A stretch of 64,000 nucleotides of DNA from Cladochytrium replicatum (GCA_025526935.1 JAHLKD010000030.1:1-64000), one strand, 5' to 3'; positions 37,323 through 49,027 are shown, counted from the stretch's first letter. The notes: generated by a model not told the origin, from the letters alone. A program made the numbers and translations.

Positions 37323-37798
37323 TGTTAAAAACTAGCATATCAGACTGTTTGCTAATGGGTTATCCTTTGGGTTGTCTTTTTTCTCTTTGACCTGAGAGTT
37401 TTTTTGTCAATCCCTCTTCATTCTTATTTATGGACTTGTATTTCATGTATTTATATCCATGTTTGGCAGGTCCTGTGTGGAGTGATCTTGGCATTTAGTG
37501 GGGAATGTGGTGTGGCTTGGTCCTTTGAGTTGATGTGACCAATGTCTTTGACCACAGGTATGCCCACACGCACTGTTCACTTGAATATAGGAGTTGATGT
37601 GACCAATGTCTTTGACCACAGCATTCCCTGGTTGCCTGACCAGCTTGGGTGTAGTGTACAGCCTGTCGGAGTATTAGGCATATACACACCTGGGAGAACA
37701 GGTACTGGGCCAAGAGACGGAACCTGGAGCTGTTGTGCTAGCTACAGTACAGCTAAAGACGCCCTACCGCTGCCAGGAGAAGCCCTTGGTTTTTAACA
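37323..37798. repeat. Nested element right LTR, 476 bp
   Basis: Same length as, and apparently identical to, the left LTR. An inverted repeat with 7-bp arms (GATACAC / GTGTATC) lies just inside it at about 37283-37306. Confidence 0.93.
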
Positions 37799-37803
37799 GC
37801 ATA

Positions 37804-38486
37804 TCCTGTTTCGTTGATCGCCAGGAGATAGCTGCGCCACAGCAGGTTAGTGCGTATCCGGTTTGAGCTTTACCAGAGGAGTAGTCAGACATGAACGAGG
37901 CATTGGCATAGGCAACAATCGAAGCGGGTTTTGTTCGATCAAAGTAGAGCCCATAGTCCATAGTCTGTTTTAGATATTTTAGAATCCTTTTACCTCCTTC
38001 CCAGTGTCTCATGGTAGGGGCTTGGCTGTGGCGAGCCAGAAGGTGTACTGCAAATGCGATGTCAGGTCTACTTTTGTTAGCAAGGTAAATTAAAGATCCA
38101 ATTAGTTTCATGTAAGGATAACCGGGTGAAAGAATGTCTTCTCCTTCGCGGAGCGGACCATATTTGTCGTTCCAGGGTTCAATTTGTCTGACGTCAAGTG
38201 GGATGAGTGTAGTATCATTGCAGTCGGACATACCAAATCTGTCAAGAATTTTCTTAGTGTAAGCCTGTTGGTGGACAAAGAGACCATTGGGAGTACGAAG
38301 GAATTTGAATCCAATGCATGATTGAGCTAATCCAAGGTCTTTCATTTCAAATTCAGATTTGAGAAGTGTTTTGGTTAGTCGAATAGCTTCAGGAGTTCCC
38401 ATAATGCTTAGGTCGTCTACATAGATTCCGATAATAACCCATCCATCAGCAAAGGCTTTATAGTAAATAGGAGGTGCTTTAGGCAT
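37804..38486 (-). pseudogene. Copia reverse transcriptase, 5' part deleted
   Basis: Carries the RT palm with the catalytic YVDD box (IIGIYVDDLSIMG), the SRPDIAFAVHLLARHSQAP segment and the connection YGLYFDRTK to RNase H (ISWRSTKQD). The fingers and the first half of the palm, normally a few hundred residues upstream, are missing: integrase C-terminal sequence abuts the RT remnant near 38490-38520. That junction also shifts frame, so an internal deletion has destroyed the polyprotein. Confidence 0.88.
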
Positions 38487-39892
38487 AGAGAGATAATCTC
38501 GAGAATCGAGGGACTTGATAATTTTGGTGTATTCGCTCCGATGTAGATGGCTAATGAGCGAACTGAGGAGGTTTTTGTTCGAGCTGGAGGTGGTACAGGA
38601 ACCCAGACAGTGCAGCCAAAAATCCTAAAATGATTAATTGAGGTTGGTAAACCAGATTCTACTTCTGCAGGGATTGCATAGTCCAGGGATGAGTGAGGTA
38701 GGTGGTTCTTGATGTCGCAGGCGTGTTCGAATGCAAGGTGCCAGTAATTTTGCGGGAGGTTGCAGCCCATAAGGAAGGTTCAGCCCATTGTGACGATGAT
38801 GTCAATTCCTCGTTCAGCAATGCCGTTCATCTGAGGTACGTAGGGAACACTGGGCTCGATAGTAATCCCTCTTCCTTGGCAGAAGTTTTCAAATGCAGCA
38901 CTGTTCTGGTTATTGTCGAATCGTATCGCTGTGATTGGGTTGTCCGGGTGCTGGATGTTGTGGGAATGAATCTGTTGAACTGCAATGACAAGGAACTGGT
39001 CAGTGGATTCAGATGGTGTAACTTTCATCAGACGTGATTTGGTCTTGATTGTCAGCTCAAATCCAGTATATCGGCCAACAGCTGGTGGGTAGATTGGTCC
39101 GGCATGGTCAGAGTGTAACATTTCGCCAAATCGTCGGTTGGTTGACTTGTCTTTAGTGTCGAAGGGGGCCGTCTTGAATTTTCCTTGTGCACATGGTTGA
39201 CAGATTTCTTCATCAATGTCTGAAATGGAGGATGGGATGTCAGATTGACGTAAAGGAATGAGATGAGGGTAGTGTCTGATCAAGAGTTTCATGGAATCCG
39301 AGCTCTGATGCCCAAGTCGAGCATGATATCGTTTGTAGGCGGTGGAACGGTCTTTGATTGTGGTTGGTGGTGTAATTTTGCGGCCAGAGAGATCCGTCAT
39401 CGCCAGCATATTGGCTGAAAGTTGAGCTGGGCAAATTTGTGCGAATGGGAGGCTGAGGTCAGGGTGACGGTCAAGTACTTCAACTGTCAGTTCAGTGGTG
39501 GCATCTGTAATGTAAGTTAGTGGGGATAATGCAGCAAAACTTTCCAAGTTGTTGTCGTGGAGGACATCGACAGGTATGACATTCTCTGTGGCTTCTGGAG
39601 CGAGAACAGCAAGGGTAATGTTAAGTACAGTTCCATTTTCCAACATAACTCGGGCGCTACCAACTCCAATACCAAATACTTCACGTTTCCTTTTGATTGT
39701 TGTAACCCATTGGAGATCCGGACGATTTTCCAGAGTCAGGAAGAATTCACGGTGTCGTAGGACAGTAACTCGAGCACAGTTGTCAATAGGGCAGGGGACT
39801 GCTGATTTGCTGTCGGTGAAGTCGACGATTGGGGGTGAATCTTCATGGTTGTCCTTTCCTACAGTAATGTTAGCAGAGTTGAGCATATACAT
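38487..39892 (-). pseudogene. Copia integrase and pre-integrase region
   Basis: The main frame (39892-38780) includes the pre-integrase zinc motif (YHARLGHQ, then CQPCAQGKF) and the integrase core with HSDHAGP, then RFDNNQNSAAFENF and ITIEPSVPYVPQMNG. Relative to the usual RFDNGxE pattern the middle is altered. A stop at about 38780 interrupts the AER region, and the frame resumes at 38770 with NYWHLAFEHACDIKN and HFRIFGCTVW. Decayed. Confidence 0.88.
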
Positions 39893-39953
39893 CCCTGCAG
39901 CCGGTGGTTCCTCATCATAGTCGTCGTGGTCATAGTTCTCATCGTAGTAATAT

Positions 39954-40292
39954 TCATAGTCTGGTCATTACATTCTTCCTCTTCGTAGTACTCGTTGTCG
40001 ACAACTTCTTCAGTCTGCTGGGACATTTGATCTGATGGGTAGGGAATATCGGAATCAGTATGAGAAAACATAAACGAGTTGCATTGGTGAACAAAATGTC
40101 TTCATCGGGGGTGAAGTTGATTTTTGCTGAGTCCTGGGTGCCATCATCATTGATGCCAGGGATGACTTTGTTTTTGTCCAAAAATGAGCAGAGACTGTGG
40201 GCGATGGCGATTTTCTGGATGTTGGCGTGCCAGGCAATCCAGTTGGATCCATCAGTCTGCAGGATAATCTTCTTGTCCGTCAAGTTGGACAT
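39954..40292 (-). pseudogene. Copia gag remnant
   Basis: Begins MSNLTDKKIILQTDGSNWIA, a typical start of copia gag, then soon joins an acidic, Thr-rich stretch in another frame. Most of gag, including any zinc knuckle, is missing. Confidence 0.75.
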
Positions 40293-40443
40293 GCTGAGTG
40301 GCGGTGGTGATGATCTGGGGTGGTAGTTTTGTTGTGCTGGTGGGCTGTTTTGCCTGTTTCCGTTTCTAGTAGAGCAGGTGCGACGTTTTCCGGCCAGTTT
40401 GGAGCTTTATCGCCGATGATTTGGAGCCAGTGTGCTGATAACG

Positions 40444-40538
40444 TGTGAGTCTACTAGCTCTTGTGCAGAGAGGATCGTGGTCACGTGTTTTTTGATTTAC
40501 GCCAGGACAGCACATTTGTGTAGAGTGCACGTTTGACA
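40444..40538 (-). repeat. Copia 5' LTR
   Basis: Ninety-five bases, same ends as the other LTR, followed outward by CTCAG at 40539-40543. It should contain the element's promoter. Confidence 0.93.
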
Positions 40539-40543
40539 CTCAG

Positions 40544-43500
40544 TGGATCAACTCTATGATCTGCAACGCGAGATGCCCAGCAAGACGACATAAAACAGGA
40601 AAACAAGAAATTCAGCTGGGCTTCTATAACGAAGAACCAAGATCAATGAGTGAACAGAGACCCAACATTCGGAATATTTTTGGATAATTCTTCTTTAAAA
40701 CACTTCAACAAAAAGTTTTCCACATTGATAGGGATACTTCGTGACGTGGTGCACTCACGTTTTGGGCATGATAGTTCGAAAAGGTAAGTTGTAAAGAAAA
40801 ATTGCAATAATAACAGAAACTACTCAGAATAAACAAAAGACGGCCAGTTCTTTGAGCGTACGGGTAGTGAGGCAGAACAGCTGTGTCTGCAGACAAAGGA
40901 CTGAAAGACGACGGCAAGCGATTTGCCAACAGCTGTAATGTTTGTGAATAATTTCGCAAGGGGTTTTCGAATGGCAATGTATGGCTGTGCTGAGCGGCTG
41001 ACAATGGCAGGCTTATTTGTCAAACTAACACACTGTTTTCTCCTTTCCATTCGCTTCACTTCCAGGTAACTCCGCTTCTGCAAAGTCAGATCCGAACGTT
41101 TAGTGGCAGGGACGTTGGTAATTCAGGCACGTGGTTGCGTGGAGAGGTGAGCAGGAGGGGTCCTCAACACGACTGCCATTGCAATTTGCCATCAGGCAGC
41201 GGGTTATATTGCTTGTTGCGTTACCTCGAGTCGGTGCCAGCAGGCGGGGGGTGGTGGCGGGTGGTGGCAGGTGGGGGTGGCATGGTGTGTTCTGTGTGTT
41301 ATTTGATGGGTCAAGTGCAACACCTGATCGGTTTGGCATACCTGAGATTCACTCTGTCTCCTTTTCCTCCGCTCAACCAGAATCGGGACGCTGCTGTCAA
41401 ATCATATGAGGGCTTTGTCACACACTTTGCTCATGACGCCTACATCAACTTGAAAGATCGCAATAGTGATCAGCACAGGGTTTTCCAGACACCGTTCTGA
41501 AAACTTCTCGCTGCCGCGCCAGGAGCACCGTTCGACTTACAGGGGACGCTTGACGAGCCATCTAGACTACCCACAGTTATGTTTTCTTGCCACAACCAAA
41601 CACTCAAGGTGCCACGTTGGTCTTCAACCGCTTGAGGGTTCAAAGGCATACCTTGATCCTCAGCAGGTGTTGTTATACTCCAACCAGCGCTCCAACTGGT
41701 ATTGTTTCTTTTCTTCTTTTCTACTTCCACTCCATTGCACTTAGCTAACTGGTTGCTGTTTGCAAACGACTTCTCACAAAGCACTGTGTACACTTGACTT
41801 CACCACTTTGCGACAGCCAGTGATTCCAAAGCCCACTTGCAGTCTGGTTTGGGAGCAATGTGATTCAGGCAATTTATGTGCCGCCGGACTGGGACTTGCG
41901 CTAGTGATTGTCCTCAGGTTGGTGTGTCCATGCATGGTATTCGGTGTTTCTCCAATCACACTTCACTGCCACAGCCACTTCCAAAATCTCATATTGCCAC
42001 TATCTCCAACTCTTTGAATTGTGCAAACAATTCAAATATTCTGTTGCTGCAGCATTTATACTATAACCATTGTGAGCAGAACATGAAGATTAGCTATAAT
42101 CTTGTCTAGAGTGACATGTCATCTTAAATAGAGTGATAAATATATATCGTATCTTGCATTTTATCATACGAGATGTCCTTGAGTATGATACAATAGTCAG
42201 CAGCAAACTAATTATCATCCCATTCTTTCTCGAATGCGTGATCACTCGCAGAACTCTACTAGATTCCAATGAGTAAAGGAGGATGTCTTCATGACCAGTA
42301 GTTAGAAATGCCAGTTCTTCTATGTAATGTATGATTACGCAGGAACTTGTCCCAGGCGTCTCTGGTAAGGCTATTCCCCTTAGTGTTGGTAGTAGATGAA
42401 GACTTTAGTAGCTAGTTCCATATACGTGCATGCATCAACACACCCCCGCAGTCATATGTGTGAATCCATCAACAGGATGCGGGCGGTAGGATCAGTCACA
42501 ATGTAGTGAGGTCAAGTGTAGACGGTGATTGCAAACCTGTGTGGCACGGAAGGCTCGTGGGGCACAAACGATCCTTACCTGCTCACCTTCAACAAGATCA
42601 ACCACACCAAAGCTACATCAAAGGCAACAACTTGATTGTGATGGACAGCTTCAAGATGCCTGTTATCGGCACGAATGGGGCCACTTTTTGAGATGGAGGG
42701 ATGAAGTTCTGGCACGGTTTGCAGGAGCATCTGCCGAGGAATTGTTTACGCAGTTTGCTACCGCACTTGTTGTGGTGCACTGGTAGAGGTGGGGAGGTGT
42801 AAGGAGGAGGAGGATGAAGAAGAGGAGAAGTAGGACGGATTATGTGACCTTATTTCTTAAAACATCCTTGATAACCATTTGTCGATGAGACAGAAATAAT
42901 GCAGAACGCAACTTTGTTAGAACTATTCAGAAAACTGGTGGGTGGTCTGGCGAACTTGCTCTGTGTTCTCATAGACCTGTCGTCTAATGCATGTTTTTAA
43001 TTAAGCGACTGATTGTTTATTTCGTTCATCTTGTCATTGTTTTGCATCCAATTCACCATTGACATTTGGATCTGAGAAAAACAGCAAAATAAAAAGAAAT
43101 ACAGTCTTATGCACCATGCAAGTTTCCCATACAACTGGCCAATTTTTTTTCAAGCCAGATCTCATTTTGATATCCATCTGATTCTATCCTTTCTTCTGTA
43201 TGCCCACATGGCCCTTATTTTCTAAATTACATTTATCCTCCCTTTTATATTTCATTTAATTTTTTTGTGGTAGCCGAATTTCGGGAATTCTCTGCTGGAC
43301 AGCTTCAAACCTCAAAACCCGCTTTTCCACCTTCCACTGTCTCTGTGAAGAGAGCGAAGTATGTACCTTCTTTTGACAATTTGTAGCTGAATTCTTTCTC
43401 TTCAACTTGATATTTTTGCCTGATTACGGATATCGCCACTTCACAGAGATATATATGGCTTTCCACGTTCTATTAGTCAAAAACAGAACGGGCCATCTTG

Positions 43501-44086
43501 TATGTTCTGTTGCTTAATTATTTTGCAGGTGCGGCCGAGATCCTATGTGCGACAGCAACACTCGGTATGGGTGTATGGCTCTTGTGTGACATTTACCAAG
43601 GTCTCAGTACTCTGCGTACGGTTGGAACACTTTTTCTCATTTCCGCTTCACCGTGACAGTTTGTGGACACAACGTTCCCTCCATGAACAACAAAACTGCA
43701 CAGCACGAAGCTGTGAACCAGATCGAGTGACAATATTTTTGCACGTCAACACAATAATGATATCGGTTTTCTGATCGACTCGTTTTGCGAAGAACAAATG
43801 TTCAAAGTATTTTGATTCACAGAAAGTGACAATTGTTAGCATAGATCGTAACCGACGACGACGTGATAAGCGAACATGATGACATTGGGGAAAGGGAAAG
43901 GTTCTCAACAAGCGAAAAAATAGATGGAAAGCGTTAACGACAATGAGTCAAACAAGAAAGGGGAGAATGAGGGAGTGTTGTAATCCATCCAAAATGTCCA
44001 TAATGGACAACAGACACCGAATACCTATTTCAAATTAAAAAGCATAGTAAATCCGCCTGGAAGAGAATACACAGGAATCCAGAATT
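40544..44086. other. 3.5 kb with no recognisable gene
   Basis: ORFs up to 121 residues occur on both strands (41135-41500, 42529-42786, 43502-43774) but none shows a domain or a coherent splice pattern. A G-rich stretch at about 41245-41285 (runs of 3-6 G) could form a G-quadruplex on the plus strand. The region may be old element debris. Confidence 0.5.
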
Positions 44087-46476
44087 TTACTCCTCATTGT
44101 CGCTGTCCGCGACCCCGCTCTCAGCCTTCTTAACCCTCTCCACCGTGTTCGTAAGCGGTTTCAAAGCTTCCAAAGCTGCTTTCTCCAACGCCTGATCCTC
44201 AGCGGACGCCGAAGCACTGACCTCTACAGTCCCGTTCCCCTCCTTCTTCACCTCTCCGTTCGTCTCTCTCTTCACCTCTCCGTTTGTCTCTTTCTTCGCC
44301 TCCCCGTTTGTCTCCTTCTTTGCCTCCCCGTTCGTCGTTTCCTTTTTCGCCTCGCCATTTACAGTCTTCTTCTCCGCCGTCGTCGCGCTCGATCCCTTGC
44401 TCGTCAACAATCCCCTCCTGAGCGGCTTGACCTGCACAGCGCCACCACCGATACTCACGCCTCCAATGACCTGCAACTCCTTCGCATGCTTGATGTCTTC
44501 CAAATGCGCCCTGGCAGCCTCCACGATATCCATCGGGTTCTCGCAGTCCAGCGGTACCTCGGGACACCCACTCCGATTCAGGTACTTTGTGAACCGTCTC
44601 ACGAATCTCGGTGCCGTCGTCTCCGTCGAGCTCGCGCGCTTCATGCCGTTCACTTCCGCCTCCGCAACGAATGCAGGGACTTTGGGCGGCACGCGCTCAC
44701 GGATCGCAGGGACTCCGACAGCATCGCGGACGAATCTGCACGCGTTTCGGGTCGCGAGGGTCGCGATGCTCTCAAAGAAGAAGAACGGGATGACGTGCGG
44801 CATGTCCTCGTAGAGCTCCAAAATGACAGGCGCGGGCGAGTTCTTGAGCGTGTCGACTGCGAACGCAATGTTTTCGTGGTGGAGGCGCTCGATGGTTCCG
44901 GTTTGGACGTAGACCGGCGGGAGCGGGATCAGCTCGGTCTTGCTCTCGTCCTTGGCGGTCCCGTACTTTGTGGTTCCAGCGGCGGGCGACGATTCTGCAG
45001 CGGGAGATGTCTCGGGTTCCGTGGCAGCGGCTTTGCCCGCCAGCAACGCGTTCGCGAACCGGATCGTGTTGTCGGGCAACTTTGCGTCGCGGTCGTCGAT
45101 TTTGGCGTGGAGAGGGCTGACCAGCGGGTTCGAGAGCTCGTCGTTGTGGTTTGTGTAGTAGTGCGCTCGGTCCTTGTGGATGTATTTGGGGTCGCGGGAG
45201 GCGTAGGGGAGGTAGTCGATGTCGCCGTGGAGGACGAAGGATGGCTGGGAGTGGGTGAGATCGACCCAGGGAGAGATGCCGCAGACACCGGCAGGCATGG
45301 GGATGTTGTATTTGGAGCCGTTCTCGCGGATCCAGAGCGCCAGGACGATGGCCAGGTTTCCTCCTGGGAACAAGAAAACCAGATGTTAGCGATATTATTG
45401 AGAGGGCGTAGGGATGACGAACCTGCGGAATCACCCATGAAGACAATGTTCTCGGGCGGGTAGCGAGGGTGGGTGGCACCGGAGGGGGGATCGAGGAGGT
45501 ACAAGTAGGCAGAAATGCAGTCCTGCAAACCAAGAGGGAATACTGCCTCAGGAGAAAGGCGGTAGTCAATGGCTAAAGGGCAATAAAAAGAGTGGATTAA
45601 CCCAGGCGCCATACAGTATTGCTCTGACTTGTTGAACCTACACAAGACGCGGCATCGTGATCCGCGGGCAAACCTCCAAGTGACGGTACGGTGAGTCTTT
45701 CGACTTCCAAGGAAGAATGCTCCGCCGTGGATGTACAGGATCACCTTGTCCGATTTCCAAGACAAGAAAGCCTCTGCGCTTCCCGAGCTGCTCGAACTAA
45801 CCGATCCGAATGAGGAGTCCCTTCCAAACGAGAAAGTCCTGCCTCTAGTCATACTTCGTCCCAAAATCGACCCAGACCTTCCGCTCTTGGACCTTGCCAT
45901 CGCAGGCGGAGTCGGTAGTTCGCCTGGTGTCATCACAGTCGGCGACTCGGTCTCGTTCTCGAACTTGGGTGTGCCGTTCCCGGACGAAGCCGAGATACGC
46001 CAGTCGACCCATTCAGCTTTCACGTTTCCCTCCGCATCAGCAGGGTCCATGCCATCCGGGAGAACGTCCTTCCGACGGGGAATGTAGACTTTGGTGATTT
46101 TGGTAGCGACGGGGGGAGTCGGTGACGCGATCTTTTGGATGACAGTGCGGGCGAGTGCGACGTTGTCTTTTCCGAGCTCCATGGTCTGTCGCACAGACGC
46201 AATGACGACGCGCTGACATCAGGAAAAGGTAAGAATATGGAACAAAACTCTGGAGACGGGCAAGCGTACCATCATGGGGCTCCATGTGTCGGGGTACCTC
46301 ACACCAGTGAGTGGATCAAAGAGGGGAGCTGCAGCCGCGATTTCAGCGGTGTTGGATTTGTCGAATTGCTCCTGCTGCTGTTCGGTTGACTTTCGCGCGG
46401 TAGTTGTGGTGATCAGCTTGAGCCTGTCGCGGACAATGCTCATCGAAGAGCGGCGTTCAGTCTTTTCGTCGCTCAT
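44087..46476 (-). CDS. Alpha/beta hydrolase, hormone-sensitive-lipase type
   Basis: A probable cytosolic esterase or lipase (Abhydrolase_3). Exons 46476-46270, 46212-45642, 45572-45423 and 45363-44087 (introns 57, 69, 59 bp) give 734 residues. Seen: oxyanion loop LYIHGGAFFLGS near 230, AxDYRLSPE-like IDYRLSPEAVFP, nucleophile elbow GDSAGG near 307 built across a splice, and the catalytic His in YEDMPHVIPF near 497. The acid position, usually Asp in a DPLxDE-type motif, reads TIERLHHEN, so Glu may replace Asp. A Ser-rich, possibly phosphorylated insert lies before the core. The C-terminus has about six 8-residue repeats of the form ETNGEAKK (44240-44370). Likely acts on acetyl esters or lipids; substrate unknown. 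Confidence 0.87.
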
Positions 46477-46916
46477 GTCTAGAGATGAAAGTTGGATGTG
46501 TTCACAGACGGCAATATTTTTATACGACGATGATGAAATTTTCTTCGGTCGGGTGATAATCGACTGAGCGCCGCTCGTGGTAATCAGAAACGATGATGTA
46601 ATAATCAGGGCAGATTATTACCGAGTTTTGGAGATTGTTGGCCCGGTTGCTGGATACCCGTGCTGGTGTAGCGTTCAAGTTTTTTATGGATCGTAATGCA
46701 CACTGTAAAAAATATTTGGAAATTTTGTATTTCGCTTAGAACTTGAAAGAGGATCTTAAAGAAAATAGTACAAGACACAGCACAGACTCGGAGATCCCCA
46801 ACAGGCAAAATATCCGCCCTTCCCAAACAAGCATCATCTTTCCCAAAAAGTAGGCTGAGTCGACATCTGAACCGGGGTGTGTCTCCATTCCATATTGGTA
46901 TAGCGCAGTAGAGCGA
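46477..46916. other. Intergenic spacer
   Basis: No supported gene on either strand. Confidence 0.5.
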
Positions 46917-47147
46917 CTAGGCTTTGTTTTCAGCGTTCTTGTTGATGTAGATGTGGACCTTCTCGTTCAAAGTTGACTCGTCCAGGTCGAAGCGTTGGAT
47001 GTTGCGACGTTCCACTGTCACACCGTCGACAGGGAGTTCACCGAGCTCCTTTTCCGTTGGCGGAACTTGCATTGCGAGAGCAGGGGCTACGGCGAGGACG
47101 ACGAGGACGACGAGAAGAAGCGCAAGGAAGTTCTGGAATCGAGGCAT
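46917..47147 (-). CDS. Small secreted protein, 76 residues
   Basis: ATG at 47147. The first 25 residues are a clear signal peptide (MPRFQN, then a Leu/Val core, then APALA before the cleavage point). The mature part of about 50 residues has no cysteine and no recognised domain (VERRNIQRFDLDESTLNEKV). It could be secreted or an ER-resident peptide. The hydrophobic start makes chance unlikely, but no family supports it. Confidence 0.55.
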   Translation of the reverse strand: MPRFQNFLALLLVVLVVLAVAPALAMQVPPTEKELGELPVDGVTVERRNIQRFDLDESTLNEKVHIYINKNAENKA

Positions 47148-47452
47148 GCAGAGTTTGGGTGGCAGTGGAGGGATTGGCTGTTTTAGAAGCGTAAGACAAG
47201 ATGTCAAAGCCTCTAGAACATGGAAATGTCAAAGCCACTGAGTGAGATCTTTAAAAAGACGTAAGGTACTCGATCAGATCAATGAGCTTCGAATCATCAC
47301 GCTCCCTTTTAATGGGTGAATTTTGAACACAATTTGGGAAATCCCCAACCGTAAAATCCCCCTTGCGAATTCTTTGCCCTACCATCAATCAGTCCGTTGA
47401 CATATCGAGCGTGATCTCTCAGCGTCCACAATCCGCCTACAGATCATCCGAA
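47148..47452. other. Intergenic spacer
   Basis: Nothing supported. An ATG-led frame of 76 codons follows at 47453-47683 and may be a first exon of the repetitive gene downstream. Confidence 0.4.
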
Positions 47453-47698
47453 ATGAGGATCGCAGATTCAACCCATTCAACGGTTTTTTCCTCAGCTCAT
47501 CTTGAAATTGCTCCCCTTGCGTGCAGCACCAGGACTAACCTACGGAATATCAAGTTGGAGGTATGGAACATCAAAGAGTTATCGTGCCAAGCGTTTGATG
47601 CAGATCCTTCCCCAACGAAGCTGGAACGAAATCTTGTTCGCAAGTACAGCCTGAGGGAAGTGGAATCAAAGTGTCCGGTCTAATGATTGTTCCTCCCA

Positions 47699-48364
47699 AT
47701 GTACGAACAAATGTCAAGAACTAAGCCAACATTGATTGACCGTGACTCAACTTCTTCTTCTCATCAGACTCAGCCCAAGAAAAGCGCTGCGGTCGCAATT
47801 GGGGAAAAGAAGTCCGTCCTCGCATCCATGAATATCAAGATCTTTGCTGCACTTACAGAGTACGACTCGGCATCCGCAATCAAATCAGAAACTGGAAACA
47901 AGGATTGGCCGGCCCAAAGTGTTGCCGTCACCCAAGTAAAGAAGAAATGTATCATCGGAGCCAAGATATCAAAGTCTATGCTGCTCTTACCGACAAGGAT
48001 ATGCAAGGAACAATTGGCTGTCCACCTTCCTGACGAACGATGCGGTGCTTTAGAAGCAAACGTCGCACCAGTAAAGACGAAATCTATCATCGCAGCCAAG
48101 AACATCAAAGTCTATGCTGCACTTACTGACAAGGACATGCAAGGAACGATACCCGCCAAACAAACTGCAACAGGATTCAATTGTCCGCCTGGCGAACGAT
48201 ACGGTGCTTTAGAAGCAAAGAAGTCTATCGTCGTGCCCTCAAACAAAAAGATTGTCGGAAGCTTGAATTCTGTGGATAAATCCGTCTGCCCCCAACCACT
48301 CTGTTCAAACAAATCACCTTCCTCAAATGATTCGTATCAAAGCTGGCATAAGAAAAAAAAGTGA
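47699..48364 (+). CDS. Internally repetitive protein of unknown function
   Basis: Frame of 221 residues from the ATG at 47699. It holds four related units starting near 47802, 47935, 48070 and 48216, each built on a pattern like KxIIAAKNIKVYAALTDKD, followed in the later units by a P-x-ERxGALEA segment. In the second unit about 25 residues are read in a different frame: the DNA matches unit three, but a 1-bp loss and a later compensating change shift the frame and restore it. No known domain, signal or membrane segment. Ends in a Lys run. Introns are possible and the start is uncertain. Confidence 0.4.
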   Translation: MYEQMSRTKPTLIDRDSTSSSHQTQPKKSAAVAIGEKKSVLASMNIKIFAALTEYDSASAIKSETGNKDWPAQSVAVTQVKKKCIIGAKISKSMLLLPTRICKEQLAVHLPDERCGALEANVAPVKTKSIIAAKNIKVYAALTDKDMQGTIPAKQTATGFNCPPGERYGALEAKKSIVVPSNKKIVGSLNSVDKSVCPQPLCSNKSPSSNDSYQSWHKKKK

Positions 48365-49027
48365 TCCCCTGGTGTTTACAGGTATGTGCGACCAATCAAA
48401 CGATACGCAACCAAATATTAAAGTTTCACACAAGCTAATTTTAGTCAATGTTTTTTGGAGCATTGATCTAAACTTCGTTTCCACAGCTCTGGCGGAGACT
48501 TTTCGAATAGGATCACAGCATGGATGTCAAGTACGGTTATGGAGACCGAGAGTCCCAGCCTCGTTGATATCGGTTTTGCTAGAAGCCTACTACAGTGAGT
48601 TTCCAGAGAGCCGAAATGATTAAAAGCGTCCAAACTGATTCATCAGCTCGCTGTCTTCTGCGCGAATTCTCGTGTCGAAGCAGTAACTTCCACATCATCC
48701 AGCATTCGGCATTCAAAATGCAACGATGTAATAACTTCGGCTCTGCAGAAGGGAATGGTCGAAACAGACTTTTTAAAATTCACAAGCGATTTCATGCTCA
48801 CAGATGGAATTTAATTTGCTTTCATTCTGGAAGAACCATTAGAGTGATTGTAAAACGATAGCCGCTCACTGGTATCCCAACATAGTACATACATTAATCC
48901 AACAACTGCCAAAAAAGAGTCCGGTTTCTTCACACTTCTTCGTGGGGCTGTGCTCACATCGACGTGTTCGTGGTGACTTTCTTTCCGAGCAAATTGAACC
49001 GCAACCCACCCACAACACTCTGGAAAT
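48365..49027. other. Intergenic spacer
   Basis: Only short frames. It includes the region just upstream of the prohibitin gene; no motif recognised. Confidence 0.45.

Larger units (their letters stand above)
35445..37798. mobile_element. Non-autonomous LTR retroelement nested in copia
   Basis: Two 476-bp LTRs (35445-35920, 37323-37798) enclose 1,402 bp. They start TGTTAAAAAC and end GTTTTTAACA, so their tips are inverted repeats. The target duplication GCATA is present at 35440-35444 and 37799-37803. I see no difference between the LTRs, so insertion is recent. The interior has no gag, protease, RT or integrase, only unrecognised ORFs of up to 158 residues (36068-36544, 36513-36926). Size and content fit a LARD/TRIM-type element mobilised in trans. 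Orientation is unclear; TGGTGG just inside the left LTR weakly favours plus. Confidence 0.93.
34712..40538 (-). mobile_element. Ty1/copia LTR retrotransposon, decayed
   Basis: Short LTRs lie at 34712-34804 (93 bp) and 40444-40538 (95 bp), start TG and end CA, and differ by two substitutions and a 2-bp indel. A 5-bp target duplication CTCAG flanks both sides (34707-34711, 40539-40543). Transcription is leftward. Next to the 3' LTR the minus strand reads GAGTGAGGGAG, a polypurine tract; just inside the 5' LTR is a candidate primer site (TTATCAGCACACTGG). Gag, integrase, RT and RNase H pieces occur in copia order (integrase before RT). The interior has stops and deletions and is split by a second LTR element, so it cannot move by itself. 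Confidence 0.93.

Noticed and set aside
44486-45463. 325-residue plus-strand frame
   Set aside because: Antisense shadow of the alpha/beta hydrolase, with biased composition (Arg/Val/Asp).
46885-46925. Possible tRNA A-box (TGGTATAGCGCAGT)
   Set aside because: No matching B box or acceptor stem downstream; it precedes the small secreted-protein gene's stop.
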